Positions 46,437 to 57,288 are shown, counted from the stretch's first letter. The stretch is 64,000 bases of DNA from Pseudidiomarina atlantica (GCF_000753735.1 NZ_JPIN01000013.1:88886-152885); one strand, 5' to 3'. Numbers and translations are program-made. The notes: generated by a model from the sequence alone, not told the origin.

Positions 46437-46853
46437 ATGGCAAGTCAACTTTCGCTCGTTTATCTTGGTTTATGGCTTATTCTCGTAACCTGGTTAGTGC
46501 AGTGGGCGGTTGCCGCGGCAGTTAAGGCAAAGCAACCCAATGCAGTCCCCGGCAAAGTCCCTGAAAACATCAGTCACGAATCGCTGGTCTTTCGTACCCA
46601 CCGCACCTTCATGAATACCTTAGAAAATGCGCCGATGTTCTTGGCTAGTGTCTTCGTTGCTTTGTTTATCGGCATCGACAGCGAATGGTTTGGCTATTGG
46701 GTGATGTTATTTGCCATCGCGCGGATTGTGCACATGGTGCTGTATTACGCCATTGCCACTGAAAAGAATCCAAGCCCACGTAGTTGGTTCTTTGTGTTGG
46801 GAGCGATAGCTAATGTTGCAGTTTTGGTGCAAATCGCGCTCGCGCTGATGTAA
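46437..46853 (+). CDS. MAPEG-family membrane protein
   Basis: A 138-residue protein with four hydrophobic helices (about 5-29, 62-80, 84-103 and 113-136). The family motif near the second helix is ESLVFRTHRTFMNTLENAPMF, shortened here to its core RTHRTFMNTLEN. MAPEG proteins include glutathione S-transferases and eicosanoid enzymes; bacterial members are mostly uncharacterised. It lies 7 bp before the MgtC/DUF4010 gene and may share its transcript. No substrate can be named. Confidence 0.85.
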   Translation: MASQLSLVYLGLWLILVTWLVQWAVAAAVKAKQPNAVPGKVPENISHESLVFRTHRTFMNTLENAPMFLASVFVALFIGIDSEWFGYWVMLFAIARIVHMVLYYAIATEKNPSPRSWFFVLGAIANVAVLVQIALALM

Positions 46854-46860
46854 AACTGTC

Positions 46861-48129
46861 ATGCAAAGCGTGCTTTTTGATCTCGCTTACGCGCTTGGAA
46901 TCGGTTTGATTCTTGGCTTAGAGCGTGGTTGGAGTCAGCGAGGCCGCGCCGACGGCCAGCGTTTTGCAGGCCTGCGGACTTTTGCTATTAGCAGCTTGCT
47001 CGGCGCGGTGCTGTTATTGGTCAGTCAACAATTAGCCGAGCCAGCGTGGCCACTGTGGCTCGGTGGCTTGATCAGCTTTGCGTTGCTGATCATCGTTGCG
47101 CATGTATTGGAATCTCGCAGTAATGCCGACTTAGGTATTACCACACCAACCACTTTACTACTCACGTTTTGTTTAGGTGCTCTCTGCGTTGCCGGTCAAG
47201 TCATGCTAGCCGTGCCCATAGCAATTGTCGTAGCCTTGTTATTGAGTTTAAAGCCAGTACTCCATCAGTGGGTAGAACGCCTTCAGCAACGTGAATTACT
47301 GGCGATTTTACAAATGCTGGTGATCAGTGTAGTGGTGCTGCCGTTGTTGCCAAACGAGGGATATGGCCCAGGTGCCGTGCTCAATCCGTATTTAATTGGC
47401 TGGATGGTGGTACTCATTACCGGTATTTCATTTGTTGGTTATTTTGCCAGTAAATTACTGGGTCCACATCGTGGTATTTTGCTAACGGGAGTGCTTGGCG
47501 GTATTGCTTCTTCGACTGCAGTAACGCTCAACATGGCCAAGTTTGGCAAAGAAAGCCGCGTTGGTCATCACTTGTTTGTGGCCGCTATCTTGATTGCCAG
47601 TGCCACGATGTTTCCTCGGGTACTGGTTGAAGTAGCGGTAGTCAATCGAGCGCTGCTTAGTTGGTTGGTGTTACCTCTGGGGGTGATGACCCTAACGAAC
47701 TTTATTGGTGTGATTTGGTTATTGCGCCGCCGACAGTCGACCGAACTGCAAAACGAAGTCGTGGTGAAAAACCCGTTTGATATCTTCACTGCGCTCAAAT
47801 TTGCTGGGTTACTGGTGGCCGTTCTCGTGATTGCACATTATGCGCATCTCTATTTTGACGATGCAGGCGTGTATGCAGTCGCAGCAATTTCCGGTCTCAC
47901 CGACGTTGATGCGATCACTTTGTCATTGGCGAAGCTGGCGAACAATAGCCTCGCTGATGAAGTGGCTAGTTTTGGCATTTTGCTAGCTGCATCGGTGAAT
48001 ACGCTTGTAAAAGTAGGCTTAGTTGTCGCACTAGGACATCGCAACATGTGGTTGCCGTGCGCGGTGGTCTGTGGTCTCGCTATTAGTCTCGGTTGGTTGA
48101 GTTTGTGGATGCTGCAAATTGCAGTGTAA
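46861..48129 (+). CDS. MgtC/SapB-DUF4010 family membrane protein
   Basis: A 422-residue protein with an N-terminal MgtC/SapB-type block (YALGIGLILGLERGWSQR, then GLRTFAISSLLGA) and a C-terminal DUF4010 block (GVLGGIASSTAVTLNMAKF; AAISGLTDVDAITLSLAKL). About 12 helices are predicted. The two halves repeat a similar 'G(L/I)..(S/D).' helix pattern. A transport or ion role is likely but unproven. It begins 7 bp after the MAPEG gene. Confidence 0.82.
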   Translation: MQSVLFDLAYALGIGLILGLERGWSQRGRADGQRFAGLRTFAISSLLGAVLLLVSQQLAEPAWPLWLGGLISFALLIIVAHVLESRSNADLGITTPTTLLLTFCLGALCVAGQVMLAVPIAIVVALLLSLKPVLHQWVERLQQRELLAILQMLVISVVVLPLLPNEGYGPGAVLNPYLIGWMVVLITGISFVGYFASKLLGPHRGILLTGVLGGIASSTAVTLNMAKFGKESRVGHHLFVAAILIASATMFPRVLVEVAVVNRALLSWLVLPLGVMTLTNFIGVIWLLRRRQSTELQNEVVVKNPFDIFTALKFAGLLVAVLVIAHYAHLYFDDAGVYAVAAISGLTDVDAITLSLAKLANNSLADEVASFGILLAASVNTLVKVGLVVALGHRNMWLPCAVVCGLAISLGWLSLWMLQIAV

Positions 48130-48242
48130 AGCTCTCTTAGCGTACTGGTGAAACGGCACGAATTCGCCTACACTATAGCCGCTTTAATGACACCACTTGA
48201 ATCGTTTGCCGCATCGTTTTTCGTAAAGAGGAGTGCTCATTT

Positions 48243-49157
48243 ATGACGCAGCAGTATCCTATCGGGACACCAGGGAAGCCATGGAGCTCAGCGGAGAAAA
48301 AAGCGTGGCTGAGCGCGCAAAGTAAACAGCGCGACTACGGCAACGACGTAGTACGTCGCATCGATCATCTGCGTGAACTCTTTCAGGTCGAAACCTATGG
48401 CGAGCTTGCTTATGCCGAGCACACCTATCCATTATTTATTGTCCGCAGTCAGCCTTGGCGAGATGATTTGCCAACGGCATTGGTGACTGGCGGAGTCCAT
48501 GGCTATGAGACCAGTGGTGTTCATGGTGCCTTGTATTTTTTAGAGACCGAAGCGGTGAATCACTTGGCGCGCTTCAATCTTGTCGTCGCACCCTGTATTA
48601 GCCCTTGGGGTTATGAAACCATCAATCGGTGGAACCCTGATGCGATCGATCCAAATCGTTCCTTTGTCGTCAACAGTCCGGCTCAAGAATGTGCTTTGCT
48701 GATGAAGTATCTAGCGGCGCAGAATATTCAACCTGATGTGCATATCGACCTACACGAAACCACGGACACCGACAATTCGGAGTTTCGGCCTGCTTTGGCA
48801 GCGCGCGATGGCACCACCAACGACAACTGGAATATTCCAGATGGTTTTTACTTGGTTGCCGACAGCCAGCGTAGCGCGCCGGAATTCCAGCGTGCGATTA
48901 TCGAGCAGGTGAAACCGGTGACCCATATTGCACCTGCGGATGAACATGGCTGCCTGATTGGTGCGCCGATGGTGCAAGAGGGTGTCATCGAATACGATGC
49001 GCAACCGCTAGGCCTTTGTATGGGCATGACGCAGGCGCGTTTCGTGACCACCACCGAAGTTTATCCTGATAGCCCGAACACCAATCCAGTCGAGTGTGTC
49101 GATGCACAAGTGGCAGCGGTGCGCGGTGCGCTTGAGTTTGCTGGGCAGCAACGTTAA
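48243..49157 (+). CDS. M14-like zinc hydrolase (cytoplasmic metallocarboxypeptidase family)
   Basis: A 304-residue soluble protein without a signal peptide. Zinc-site motifs are GGVHGYETSGVHG (H and E ligands) and HIDLHETTDTDNSEFRPA (H ligand). ISPWGYETINRWNP and DPNRSF are typical of the M14 / succinylglutamate desuccinylase superfamily. The overall layout fits a small-substrate amide hydrolase; the substrate is not readable. AGAGGAG precedes the ATG. The DUF1415 gene starts directly after its stop codon, suggesting a functional pair. Confidence 0.82.
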   Translation: MTQQYPIGTPGKPWSSAEKKAWLSAQSKQRDYGNDVVRRIDHLRELFQVETYGELAYAEHTYPLFIVRSQPWRDDLPTALVTGGVHGYETSGVHGALYFLETEAVNHLARFNLVVAPCISPWGYETINRWNPDAIDPNRSFVVNSPAQECALLMKYLAAQNIQPDVHIDLHETTDTDNSEFRPALAARDGTTNDNWNIPDGFYLVADSQRSAPEFQRAIIEQVKPVTHIAPADEHGCLIGAPMVQEGVIEYDAQPLGLCMGMTQARFVTTTEVYPDSPNTNPVECVDAQVAAVRGALEFAGQQR

Positions 49158-49724
49158 GTGAGCGAGCAGCTGACTCCTGCTTGTCAGGCGGTGCAGAGCT
49201 GGGTGGCAGAAGTTGTGGTGGGTCTCAACTTCTGCCCATTTGCCCACCGTGAAGTCGAAAAGCAATCGATTCGTTACGTAGATAGTAGGGCACAGTCCAT
49301 CGAGCAAGCGCTCACCGATTTAGTCCAAGCAATGCAAGAATTGTTGCAAGATGACGCGACGGAAACATCCTTGGTCGTGCTCAGTGAGGGATTCACAGAA
49401 TTTGTGGATTATCTTGATTTACTCGACTATGTGGCACTCACGCTGCGCGAGTTTCAGTTGGAAGGTACGTTACAGATTGCGAGCTTTCATCCGCACTATC
49501 AATTTGCCGACACCGCTGAAGACGATGTAAGTAATTACACTAATCGTGCGCCTTACCCAGTATTACACGTTTTGCGCGAAGCGAGTTTAGCAAAGGCGCT
49601 AGCGCGCTATCCGTACCCAGAACAGATACCAGAACGCAACATCAAGATGGCTGAGCAACAGGGCAAGGCTTATTTCGATACCTTGCTAGCACGCTTGCGC
49701 GCCGCATCAAGCGTCGCGCGGTAA
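49158..49724 (+). CDS. DUF1415 family protein
   Basis: A 188-residue protein with the family opening VAEVVVGLNFCPFAHREVEK and the conserved IASFHPHYQFA and NRAPYPVLHVLRE segments. Function is unknown. Conserved Cys and His residues in NFCPFAH and FHPHYQF could bind a metal (inference). It starts with GTG right after the stop of the M14-like gene and overlaps the convergent queG by 18 bp. Confidence 0.88.
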   Translation: MSEQLTPACQAVQSWVAEVVVGLNFCPFAHREVEKQSIRYVDSRAQSIEQALTDLVQAMQELLQDDATETSLVVLSEGFTEFVDYLDLLDYVALTLREFQLEGTLQIASFHPHYQFADTAEDDVSNYTNRAPYPVLHVLREASLAKALARYPYPEQIPERNIKMAEQQGKAYFDTLLARLRAASSVAR

Positions 49725-50822
49725 GCCTTTCTCCACTGCGCGGGTAAGGCGCAACACTTGTTTCGTCACACCTGCCGCACGGTCATGCTGGCGTTGTAAT
49801 GCCCAATCTATGTGCTCATCCACCATGGCATTAACCTTACCTCGTTGTGCTTTGAGCGCGCTTATAATAGCGGGATCGTAAGGTGCGTTGCCGAGCGCGA
49901 CCGCAAGATTACGCTGCCAACACGCAAAACCAATACGTCGAATCGGGGAGCCCTCAGTTTTTTGCAGAAAGGTGGCTTCGTCCCATTGCCAGAGTTCTAG
50001 TAATTCTGGCGCGTGCAGGTCTTTGCGTGGTGCAAAGTCGGCTTCGTCCGTCAGTTGCGCGTAACGATTCCAAGGACAAATGAGCTGACAATCGTCACAG
50101 CCATAAATGCGATTGCCCATCAGCGGCCGAAATTGTTCCGGAATAGCGGACTTTAATTCGATGGTTAAATAGGAAATACAGCGCCGCGCATCGACGCGAT
50201 AGGGTTCAACGATGGCTTGAGTCGGACAGATAGTGATACAGGCTGTACAACTGCCACACTTTTCCGCGACGGGTTGATCGACAGGTAACGGCAAGTTAAC
50301 CAGTAGCTCACCAAGGAAAAACCAAGAACCACCTTGCTCATCGAGCACTAATGTGTGCTTACCGGTCCAGCCTAGTCCGGCTTTCACTGCCAATGGGCGC
50401 TCCATAATCGGTGCCGAATCAACAAAAGGCCGATAATCAAGTTCGGCACAGGCGGCTTTGATACGTTCACCCAATTGTTTGAGACGTTTACGCATCAGCT
50501 TGTGATAGTCGCGACCCAGCGCATAGCGACTGATGTAGCCAAGGCGCGGATTCTTAAGGGTACGTGCAAAACCTGCCTCGGCAGGCAAGTAATTCATTCG
50601 CACCGATATTGCTCTGACACTGCCTTCATGGAGTTGCTCTGGTCGTGAGCGCAGCTCGGCATGCCGCGCCATGTACTCCATCTCGCCATGCATACCCGCG
50701 TCAAGCCAACGTTGCAACGCGGCACGTTCAGTGCTGAGGTCGAGATCAGTGATACCGACTTTCTGAAAGCCAAGTTCGTTACCCCAACGTTTAATATCTG
50801 CTGCAAGCTGCTGGAAATCCAT
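49707..50822 (-). CDS. queG: Epoxyqueuosine reductase
   Basis: QueG reduces epoxyqueuosine to queuosine in tRNA wobble position 34, using cobalamin and two [4Fe-4S] clusters. The 371-residue protein carries CGSCTACITICPTQAI and CDDCQLICPWN for the clusters, plus GLGWTGKHTLVLDE and RISYLTIELK-like segments. I start it at the ATG at 50822 (MDFQQLAADIKRWGNELGFQ); a longer frame to 50873 lacks support. It is divergent from nnr, as in E. coli (yjeS/yjeF). Confidence 0.96.
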   Translation of the reverse strand: MDFQQLAADIKRWGNELGFQKVGITDLDLSTERAALQRWLDAGMHGEMEYMARHAELRSRPEQLHEGSVRAISVRMNYLPAEAGFARTLKNPRLGYISRYALGRDYHKLMRKRLKQLGERIKAACAELDYRPFVDSAPIMERPLAVKAGLGWTGKHTLVLDEQGGSWFFLGELLVNLPLPVDQPVAEKCGSCTACITICPTQAIVEPYRVDARRCISYLTIELKSAIPEQFRPLMGNRIYGCDDCQLICPWNRYAQLTDEADFAPRKDLHAPELLELWQWDEATFLQKTEGSPIRRIGFACWQRNLAVALGNAPYDPAIISALKAQRGKVNAMVDEHIDWALQRQHDRAAGVTKQVLRLTRAVEKGLPRDA

Positions 50823-50894
50823 GCGTGACGGTTTATGCTTAAGTGAATCGGAATGCAGAACACAAAATAACAAAAATCAGAAGGAGATGCACCG

Positions 50895-52406
50895 ATGCAG
50901 ATCAATATGCAGCATCTGGTCTTTAAGACCTCGCAAGTGCGCGAACGGGAATTAGAAGCTGCTGCGAGTCTATCAGTGAGTCCGGCACAACTCATGCAGC
51001 GGGCGGCGCAAAGCTGTCTCGCGGCGCTAGAGCGTCAGCAACCTGCGCCAGCTCGAGTGATGATTTTATGTGGCCCAGGAAATAATGGTGGCGACGGATG
51101 GGTGCTAGCGCGTTTGGCAAGTGCTGCTGGTTATCGCGTGCAAGTCGTCGCAACCGAGCCAAAAACCGCGTTGGCGAAGCAAGCCGCAACGGCTTGGCGA
51201 CAGCAACAGGGCAGTGTAGAGCCCCTCGACAAGCTTGATCGCACCCATCTTGCTGAACAAGACGTCATTGTCGACGCGTTATTAGGCACTGGCTTAAGTC
51301 GTGAACTCGATGAACTGTATCAGTGCGTGGTTGAGACCTTGAACGATGCGAAGGACTTTCACAAGCTGTGGGTGCTCAGTATTGATTGTCCCACAGGACT
51401 GCAAAGCGATACTGGCGTGCCGATGCCGGTTGCCGTAGAAGCCGATTACACGGTCACCATGGTGGCGCTCAAGCCCGGACTACTGACCGGAAAAGCCGCG
51501 CATTTTACTGGGCATTTAGAACTAGCCGAGTTGGGCATTGCTCCTGCATTCCGTCAACTCGAAAAGCCAGTCGCCACGCTAATCGAGCAGGATGAGGTCA
51601 TGCGCTTGCTACCGCCGCGCAGTCGTAGTAGTCACAAAGGACAGCATGGCCACGTTGTGATTGTAGGGGGCAACGTGGGCATGTCAGGAGCAGTGATTTT
51701 GGCGGGACGTGCGGCGTTGCGCTCTGGCTGCGGCAAGGTCTCAGTGCTCACCCACCCGCAGTCGCAACAAATCGTGGCGATGGCGCAACCCGAATTGATG
51801 GTGCAGAGTACCGCAGCTGAAGACCAACAAGCCATACAAGACTTCCTAAAGCGCGCCGATTGTGTCGTGTTAGGACCAGGCCTTGGCGATGATAAATGGG
51901 GGCAACGGCTCACCCAAGCAGTGTTACTAAGTGGTAGGCCGATGGTCGTTGATGCCGACGGATTAAATCTGTTGAGTCGCCATGATGAATGGTGGCCAGC
52001 GCATGAACATCTCTGGCTAACACCGCATCCTGGAGAAGCGGGTCGGTTACTCGGCATAACCACCACAGAGGTGGAGCAGGACCGTTGGCAAGCAGTGCAA
52101 AAGCTCACTGCGAAATCGCAGGCGCACGTTGTCCTCAAAGGTTCAGGTTCGCTCATTGCGCAAGCGCAAAGTCCTCGTATTCGTGTGTGTCGACGGGGAA
52201 CACCGGCATTGGCAGTCGGTGGTTCGGGCGATGTGTTGAGCGGGATTGTTGGTAGTTTAGTGGCACAAAAATTACCAGCTGAAGCCATCTTGCCATGTGC
52301 TGTTTGGTTGCATGCGGTGGCGGCTGAACACGCTGCAAAAGGCGGCGAACGTGGTACACTACCGAGTGATTTGTTGGAACCGTTGCGGAAATTAGTAAAT
52401 CCATGA
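50895..52406 (+). CDS. nnr: Bifunctional NAD(P)H-hydrate epimerase/dehydratase
   Basis: Nnr repairs hydrated NADH and NADPH. The 503-residue protein has an N-terminal epimerase (YjeF_N) domain with GPGNNGGDGWVLARL, and a C-terminal ADP-dependent dehydratase with GGNVGMSGAVILAGRAALRS, LTPHPGEAGRLL and the catalytic LAVGGSGDVLSGIVG. AAGGAG lies 8 nt before the ATG. It opens the nnr-tsaE-ami-mutL-miaA-hfq-hfl block; its stop overlaps tsaE (ATGA). Confidence 0.96.
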   Translation: MQINMQHLVFKTSQVRERELEAAASLSVSPAQLMQRAAQSCLAALERQQPAPARVMILCGPGNNGGDGWVLARLASAAGYRVQVVATEPKTALAKQAATAWRQQQGSVEPLDKLDRTHLAEQDVIVDALLGTGLSRELDELYQCVVETLNDAKDFHKLWVLSIDCPTGLQSDTGVPMPVAVEADYTVTMVALKPGLLTGKAAHFTGHLELAELGIAPAFRQLEKPVATLIEQDEVMRLLPPRSRSSHKGQHGHVVIVGGNVGMSGAVILAGRAALRSGCGKVSVLTHPQSQQIVAMAQPELMVQSTAAEDQQAIQDFLKRADCVVLGPGLGDDKWGQRLTQAVLLSGRPMVVDADGLNLLSRHDEWWPAHEHLWLTPHPGEAGRLLGITTTEVEQDRWQAVQKLTAKSQAHVVLKGSGSLIAQAQSPRIRVCRRGTPALAVGGSGDVLSGIVGSLVAQKLPAEAILPCAVWLHAVAAEHAAKGGERGTLPSDLLEPLRKLVNP

Positions 52407-52873
52407 CCGAACAGAGTTTAAGTTTAATTGACGAAGCCGCATTGTTAGATGTAGCCGCGCGATTAGCAACAGTAGTGCAAAAGACGCCATCGACAAAACC
52501 ATTAACTATTTACTTGGTAGGTGAATTAGGCGCGGGAAAAACCACGTTTAGCCGAGGTTTTATTCAGGCCTTCGGACATCAAGGAAAGGTAAAAAGCCCC
52601 ACTTACACTTTGGTCGAAAGCTATGATTTGCCATTATGGCAGATACATCACTTTGATTTATATCGGCTGGCAGATCCTGAAGAGCTTGAATTTATGGGCA
52701 TTCGCGATTACTTTGACAGTCAAACCATAATTCTGGCGGAGTGGCCGCAACGCGGTAAGGGCGTGCTACCAGAGCCAGATCTAAAAATCGTTATCGATTA
52801 CGCTGACGAAGGGCGAGCGATGACATTAAGTGCGCTAACAACAAGAGGTCGAGAGTTACTCGATAAGCTCTAA
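52403..52873 (+). CDS. tsaE: tRNA threonylcarbamoyladenosine biosynthesis ATPase TsaE
   Basis: TsaE is the ATPase that cycles the TsaBDE complex making t6A37 in ANN-reading tRNAs. The 156-residue protein has Walker A GELGAGKTTFSRGF, the conserved SPTYTLVESY, HFDLYRLADPEELEFMGI and the LAEWPQRG signature. It overlaps the nnr stop and is followed one base later by the amidase gene. Confidence 0.97.
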   Translation: MTEQSLSLIDEAALLDVAARLATVVQKTPSTKPLTIYLVGELGAGKTTFSRGFIQAFGHQGKVKSPTYTLVESYDLPLWQIHHFDLYRLADPEELEFMGIRDYFDSQTIILAEWPQRGKGVLPEPDLKIVIDYADEGRAMTLSALTTRGRELLDKL

Positions 52874-52874
52874 C

Positions 52875-54188
52875 ATGCAACGCTTGTGGCTAGTTTTCAT
52901 AACACTGTTAATAGTGGGCTTTGTTGTACCAACAGCAGAGGCAAACACTATTGAAAAAGTGCGCATGTCACCATCGCCAGACAACACTCTGGTAGTGTTC
53001 GATATGACCGAGCCACCGACCTACAGCTACTTCACTTTGAATCAGTCTCATCCCTACCGCTTAGTCATTGATTTTCAGCGTACTAGGCTCGATTTTGACC
53101 TCGATCAGCTGCAGTCAAAGTCGCTGATGGTGACGAAAGTTCGCACCAGCACACCGAAGTCGCCAGACAGCGTGCGCATCGTGCTGGAACTCGATAAAAA
53201 AGTAGATGCCAATTTTCAAGTGTTACCACCGCAGGGAACCTATGGTCACCGTCTAGTCGTGAATGTGCCCGGTGCCGCGATGGAGCGCGACAGCTCAGTG
53301 CTGAGCGCGGATGATTTACAAGAACGCAAAGTAACGGTTGCTATCGATGCCGGTCATGGCGGCGAAGATCCGGGTTCGATTGGTCCGAGCGGGACCTATG
53401 AAAAAGATGTGGTGCTGCCCATTGCACGAGCGTTAGCCAAGATGATCAACGACGATCCAGCCATGCAAGCTTATCTGATTCGCAGCGATGATTATTATGT
53501 TGGCTTGAATGAACGGCCGCGCAAAGCTGAGCGCATCAACGCCGATTTGTTTGTCTCTATTCATGCGGATGGCTTTCACACACCGCAACCGCGCGGGGCT
53601 TCAATTTGGGTTTTGTCGAACGGCCGTGCGAACAGTGAGATGGGTCGTTTGCTGGAGAATAAAGAGCGCTTATCTGATGTTTTAGGTGGCATTCCTGCCA
53701 GTGAAAGTGGTGACGCAATGCTTAACCAAACCTTGGTATCGATGAGTATGGACATCAACATGGTCGGCGCCCACGAAGCAGCAACGGAAGTCATTAAAGA
53801 ATTAAAAAGTATCACGCGGATGCATAAAGCACAGCCGCAATCAGCCAGTCTAGCAGTATTAACTTCGAGCGCGATGCCGTCGATGCTGGTTGAAACTGGA
53901 TTTATCACTAACCCAACAGAAGAGAAGCTGTTGCGTAGCAATCAGCATCAACAAAAACTGGCGCGAGCAGTTTATCAGGGGGTGCGTAATTACTTCTTGC
54001 GACGCCCGCCAGATGGCACCATGTTCGCCAGTGCACGTGCAAGCCGGCATGTGGTGAAATCCGGCGAATCTCTGTCGATCTTGGCACAACGTTACAATAC
54101 GACAGTCGCCGCGATTAAAGAACGTAACAACTTACGCACTTCAGTCATTCGCGTGGGTCAAGTGCTCGACATTCCAGCGCCGAATTAG
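52875..54188 (+). CDS. Periplasmic N-acetylmuramoyl-L-alanine amidase with AMIN and LysM domains
   Basis: The enzyme cuts peptide stems from peptidoglycan to split daughter cells. The 437-residue protein has a signal peptide (1-23), an AMIN domain (about 28-130) for septal targeting, an amidase_3 domain with zinc ligands in [15 protein letters not shown] and SIHADGF, and the conserved catalytic Glu in LVETGFITN. One LysM repeat closes the protein ([17 protein letters not shown]). The symbol amiB or amiC both fit; the position before mutL is that of amiB in E. coli. The LysM is known from AmiB. Confidence 0.94.
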   Translation: MQRLWLVFITLLIVGFVVPTAEANTIEKVRMSPSPDNTLVVFDMTEPPTYSYFTLNQSHPYRLVIDFQRTRLDFDLDQLQSKSLMVTKVRTSTPKSPDSVRIVLELDKKVDANFQVLPPQGTYGHRLVVNVPGAAMERDSSVLSADDLQERKVTVAIDAGHGGEDPGSIGPSGTYEKDVVLPIARALAKMINDDPAMQAYLIRSDDYYVGLNERPRKAERINADLFVSIHADGFHTPQPRGASIWVLSNGRANSEMGRLLENKERLSDVLGGIPASESGDAMLNQTLVSMSMDINMVGAHEAATEVIKELKSITRMHKAQPQSASLAVLTSSAMPSMLVETGFITNPTEEKLLRSNQHQQKLARAVYQGVRNYFLRRPPDGTMFASARASRHVVKSGESLSILAQRYNTTVAAIKERNNLRTSVIRVGQVLDIPAPN

Positions 54189-54196
54189 GATTTGCC

Positions 54197-55858
54197 ATGC
54201 CAATTCAGTTATTGCCGATAAGCCTGGCCAACCAAATTGCTGCCGGTGAAGTTATTGAGCGTCCTTCATCGGTGGTAAAAGAGCTGATCGAGAACAGTCT
54301 CGACTCAGGCGCGGATCAACTTTTTATCGATATCGAGAAGGGCGGTCGGCGACGGATTCGTATTCGCGATAATGGCTCCGGCATCGATAAAGATGAATTA
54401 GCGCTCGCATTAGCGCGTCATGCGACGAGTAAAATTACCTCACTTGCGGATTTGGAAGCGATTCAAAGTCTGGGCTTTCGCGGCGAAGCGCTTGCCAGTA
54501 TTAGTTCAGTTTCACGTTTGACGCTCACCTCCAAGCCAGCGCAGCAAACGCAGGCGTGGCAAGCTTGGGTCGAAGGGCGAGATATGCAAGCGCAGCTAAC
54601 GCCAGCAAGTCATCCCGATGGCACCACTGTCGATGTTGAAGACTTATTCTTCAATACCCCAGCGCGGCGTAAATTTTTGCGTACCGATAAAACTGAATTT
54701 AGCCATATAGATGAGATGCTTAAACGCATCGCTTTAAGTCGATTCGACGTCAAAATGGTGATTCAGCATAACCAGAAAGTGGTGCGCCAGTATCCCGCGG
54801 TAGCGCAAGAGCGCGCGCTCGAACGTATTGCAAAAGTGGTTGGTAGCAGTTTCTCAGACACTGCCGAAATGGTAGATAATGAACACTTTGGATTGCGCTT
54901 GTGGGGCTGGGTGGCGCCACCAGAAGCCTGCCGTCATCAAGGTGACGTACAATTTCTGTATGTGAACGGACGCATGATGCGTGATCGACTGCTCAATCAC
55001 GCCATACGCCAAGCTTATGGGGACACACTTGGTGATGACCGGTCGCCGACTTACGTGCTCTATCTCGAGTTACCGCCTGCCGAAGTCGACGTTAATGTAC
55101 ATCCGGCCAAACACGAAGTGCGCTTTCATCATGCTCGACAAGTGCATGACTTTGTCCTGCAAAGTCTACGTGGCGTTGCTCGTGGTGCGACGTCTAACGT
55201 CGCACCACATCAGTATCAAGCAGCATCGGTACAGCTGCAGCAGCAAGTTGCAGCCTTGCAACCACGTTACAATAACCCGTTACCTGGTCTCGCAGCTGCG
55301 CCATCGGCGCCTACCATAGAGCCCGCTCCAGCGCCGCAAAGTGCAAGTATTTTAGCGGTGCTGCAACAGCGCTTTGCGCTACTAGAGCATGCTGGACAGT
55401 TAGTGTTGTTGCACTTACAAGAAGTAGAGCAAGCTTACTTGGTGCGGCAGTTGCAACGTCAGCATGAGACTGGCCTCAGCGGTCAACCCTTGTTAATACC
55501 GGTGAAGTTAACCGATAAACAACTCAGTGAGGCCATTACTGAACTGCCTCTAGCACGGCTGGCGCAACTGGGAGTGGTTTACCGCAAAGTCGGACGGCAA
55601 GTGGTGATAGAGCAGGTACCGAGCGCACTGCGCCACTCTGATATTCACTCCAGCATGGTAAAACTGGTGAGCTTTTTGGCAGATTCGACGGCGCTAGCAC
55701 CAGAGTTTTGGCAATGGCTTGCCCAGCAACAAGTGAGTACACACTACAGCAAAGTGCAGGCGGAACATTGGGCGGGTGTCTGGCTAGAACAGTTGCAAGG
55801 CGCGAATAAGTTCGTTACGCGGTTGCAGTTACCTGAGTTACCGGAGCCAATTCGATGA
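54197..55858 (+). CDS. mutL: DNA mismatch repair protein MutL
   Basis: MutL couples MutS mismatch recognition to downstream repair enzymes. The 553-residue protein has the GHKL ATPase motifs [26 protein letters not shown] and [13 protein letters not shown]. The C-terminal dimer domain lacks the DQHAx2Ex4E endonuclease motif, as in E. coli, which fits a Dam/MutH-type system. It is shorter than E. coli MutL (615), mainly in the linker, here Gln/Ala/Pro-rich (about 325-390). The stop overlaps miaA by 4 bp. Confidence 0.97.
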   Translation: MPIQLLPISLANQIAAGEVIERPSSVVKELIENSLDSGADQLFIDIEKGGRRRIRIRDNGSGIDKDELALALARHATSKITSLADLEAIQSLGFRGEALASISSVSRLTLTSKPAQQTQAWQAWVEGRDMQAQLTPASHPDGTTVDVEDLFFNTPARRKFLRTDKTEFSHIDEMLKRIALSRFDVKMVIQHNQKVVRQYPAVAQERALERIAKVVGSSFSDTAEMVDNEHFGLRLWGWVAPPEACRHQGDVQFLYVNGRMMRDRLLNHAIRQAYGDTLGDDRSPTYVLYLELPPAEVDVNVHPAKHEVRFHHARQVHDFVLQSLRGVARGATSNVAPHQYQAASVQLQQQVAALQPRYNNPLPGLAAAPSAPTIEPAPAPQSASILAVLQQRFALLEHAGQLVLLHLQEVEQAYLVRQLQRQHETGLSGQPLLIPVKLTDKQLSEAITELPLARLAQLGVVYRKVGRQVVIEQVPSALRHSDIHSSMVKLVSFLADSTALAPEFWQWLAQQQVSTHYSKVQAEHWAGVWLEQLQGANKFVTRLQLPELPEPIR

Positions 55859-56805
55859 ACGAACCTTATGTGATTTGTTTATACGGTCCGACCGCTGCCG
55901 GCAAAACGGGTCTGGCGATCGCGTTACGACAACAGTTGCCAGTGGAGATTATCTCGGTTGATTCAGCATTGATTTATCGCGGTATGGATATTGGTACGGC
56001 AAAGCCAACTGCGGAAGAATTAGCCCAAGCACCGCATCGATTGATCGATATTTGCGACCCAGCCGAGAGCTATTCAGCTGCACAGTTTGCCAGTGACGCG
56101 CGACGCCACATTGACGACATCATTGCTGCTGGGCGCATTCCATTGCTGGTTGGCGGCACCATGCTGTATTTCAAGGCGTTGTTAGAGGGAATGTCAAAAT
56201 TACCAGAAGCTGATCCACAGCTACGCCAACAGCTGCAAGTGCGCTTGGCGCAACAAGGCAATGATGCGCTTCATGCTGAATTGGCACACATTGATCCACA
56301 AAGTGCGCAGCGGATACACCCCAATGATCCACAGCGCCTGCTGCGTGCACTCGAAGTGTATTATGTAAGTGGCAAAACCCTGACAGAACTGACTAAAGAG
56401 CGTCACGGGGCATTGCCTTACCCAGTCGTTCAGTTAGCTGTAGCACCGCAAGATCGTAAAGTTCTACATGACCGTATTGCATTAAGATTTAGGCAAATGG
56501 TGGAACAAGGCTTGCTTACTGAGGTCGAAGTCTTACGCCAACGAGAAGATTTGCACCTTGATTTACCTGCGCTACGTTGTGTGGGCTATCGTCAAGCATG
56601 GCAATACCTCGACGGTGAATTTGATCGTGCTACTTTTCTCGATAAGGGCATTTTTGCCACTCGGCAGCTCGCGAAACGCCAACTCACTTGGCTTCGCAAG
56701 TGGCCTGGTGTGAGGTGGTTTGATAGTTTGGATCCGCAGTTAACTGAGCATGCCCTAAGGTATTGTCAGCAAGTGCCGGGAAACTTTACACGATTCAAAC
56801 CTTGA
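55855..56805 (+). CDS. miaA: tRNA dimethylallyltransferase MiaA
   Basis: MiaA adds the isopentenyl group to A37 of tRNAs reading UNN codons. The 316-residue protein has the P-loop [12 protein letters not shown], the [17 protein letters not shown] substrate motif, [15 protein letters not shown] and the zinc-free C-terminal [14 protein letters not shown]. It overlaps mutL by 4 bp. A 199-bp gap to hfq holds no gene that I see, and probably the hfq promoter. Confidence 0.97.
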   Translation: MNEPYVICLYGPTAAGKTGLAIALRQQLPVEIISVDSALIYRGMDIGTAKPTAEELAQAPHRLIDICDPAESYSAAQFASDARRHIDDIIAAGRIPLLVGGTMLYFKALLEGMSKLPEADPQLRQQLQVRLAQQGNDALHAELAHIDPQSAQRIHPNDPQRLLRALEVYYVSGKTLTELTKERHGALPYPVVQLAVAPQDRKVLHDRIALRFRQMVEQGLLTEVEVLRQREDLHLDLPALRCVGYRQAWQYLDGEFDRATFLDKGIFATRQLAKRQLTWLRKWPGVRWFDSLDPQLTEHALRYCQQVPGNFTRFKP

Positions 56806-56962
56806 AAGCCGTCCATTTGCCCTTATAGTTAAGAAAGTAACGAAGCAAAATGAGAGCGCATTGCGTTCGGTTTGAGTTCGGGCAAAGCCTCGCGTGAATC
56901 TGTTGGTAAATTGTGCCAGTTAGACTATAGTTGAGCGGACTGGCATCTGTGGTCTGTGGTAG

Positions 56963-57259
<297 letters not shown>

Positions 57260-57288
57260 CATTAACTTGTTTAAGGAGCAGTGATAGC

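Noticed and set aside
51632..52288. A 218-codon open frame antisense to nnr
   Set aside because: Long, but Cys/Pro/Thr-rich and entirely inside the conserved dehydratase domain of nnr on the other strand.
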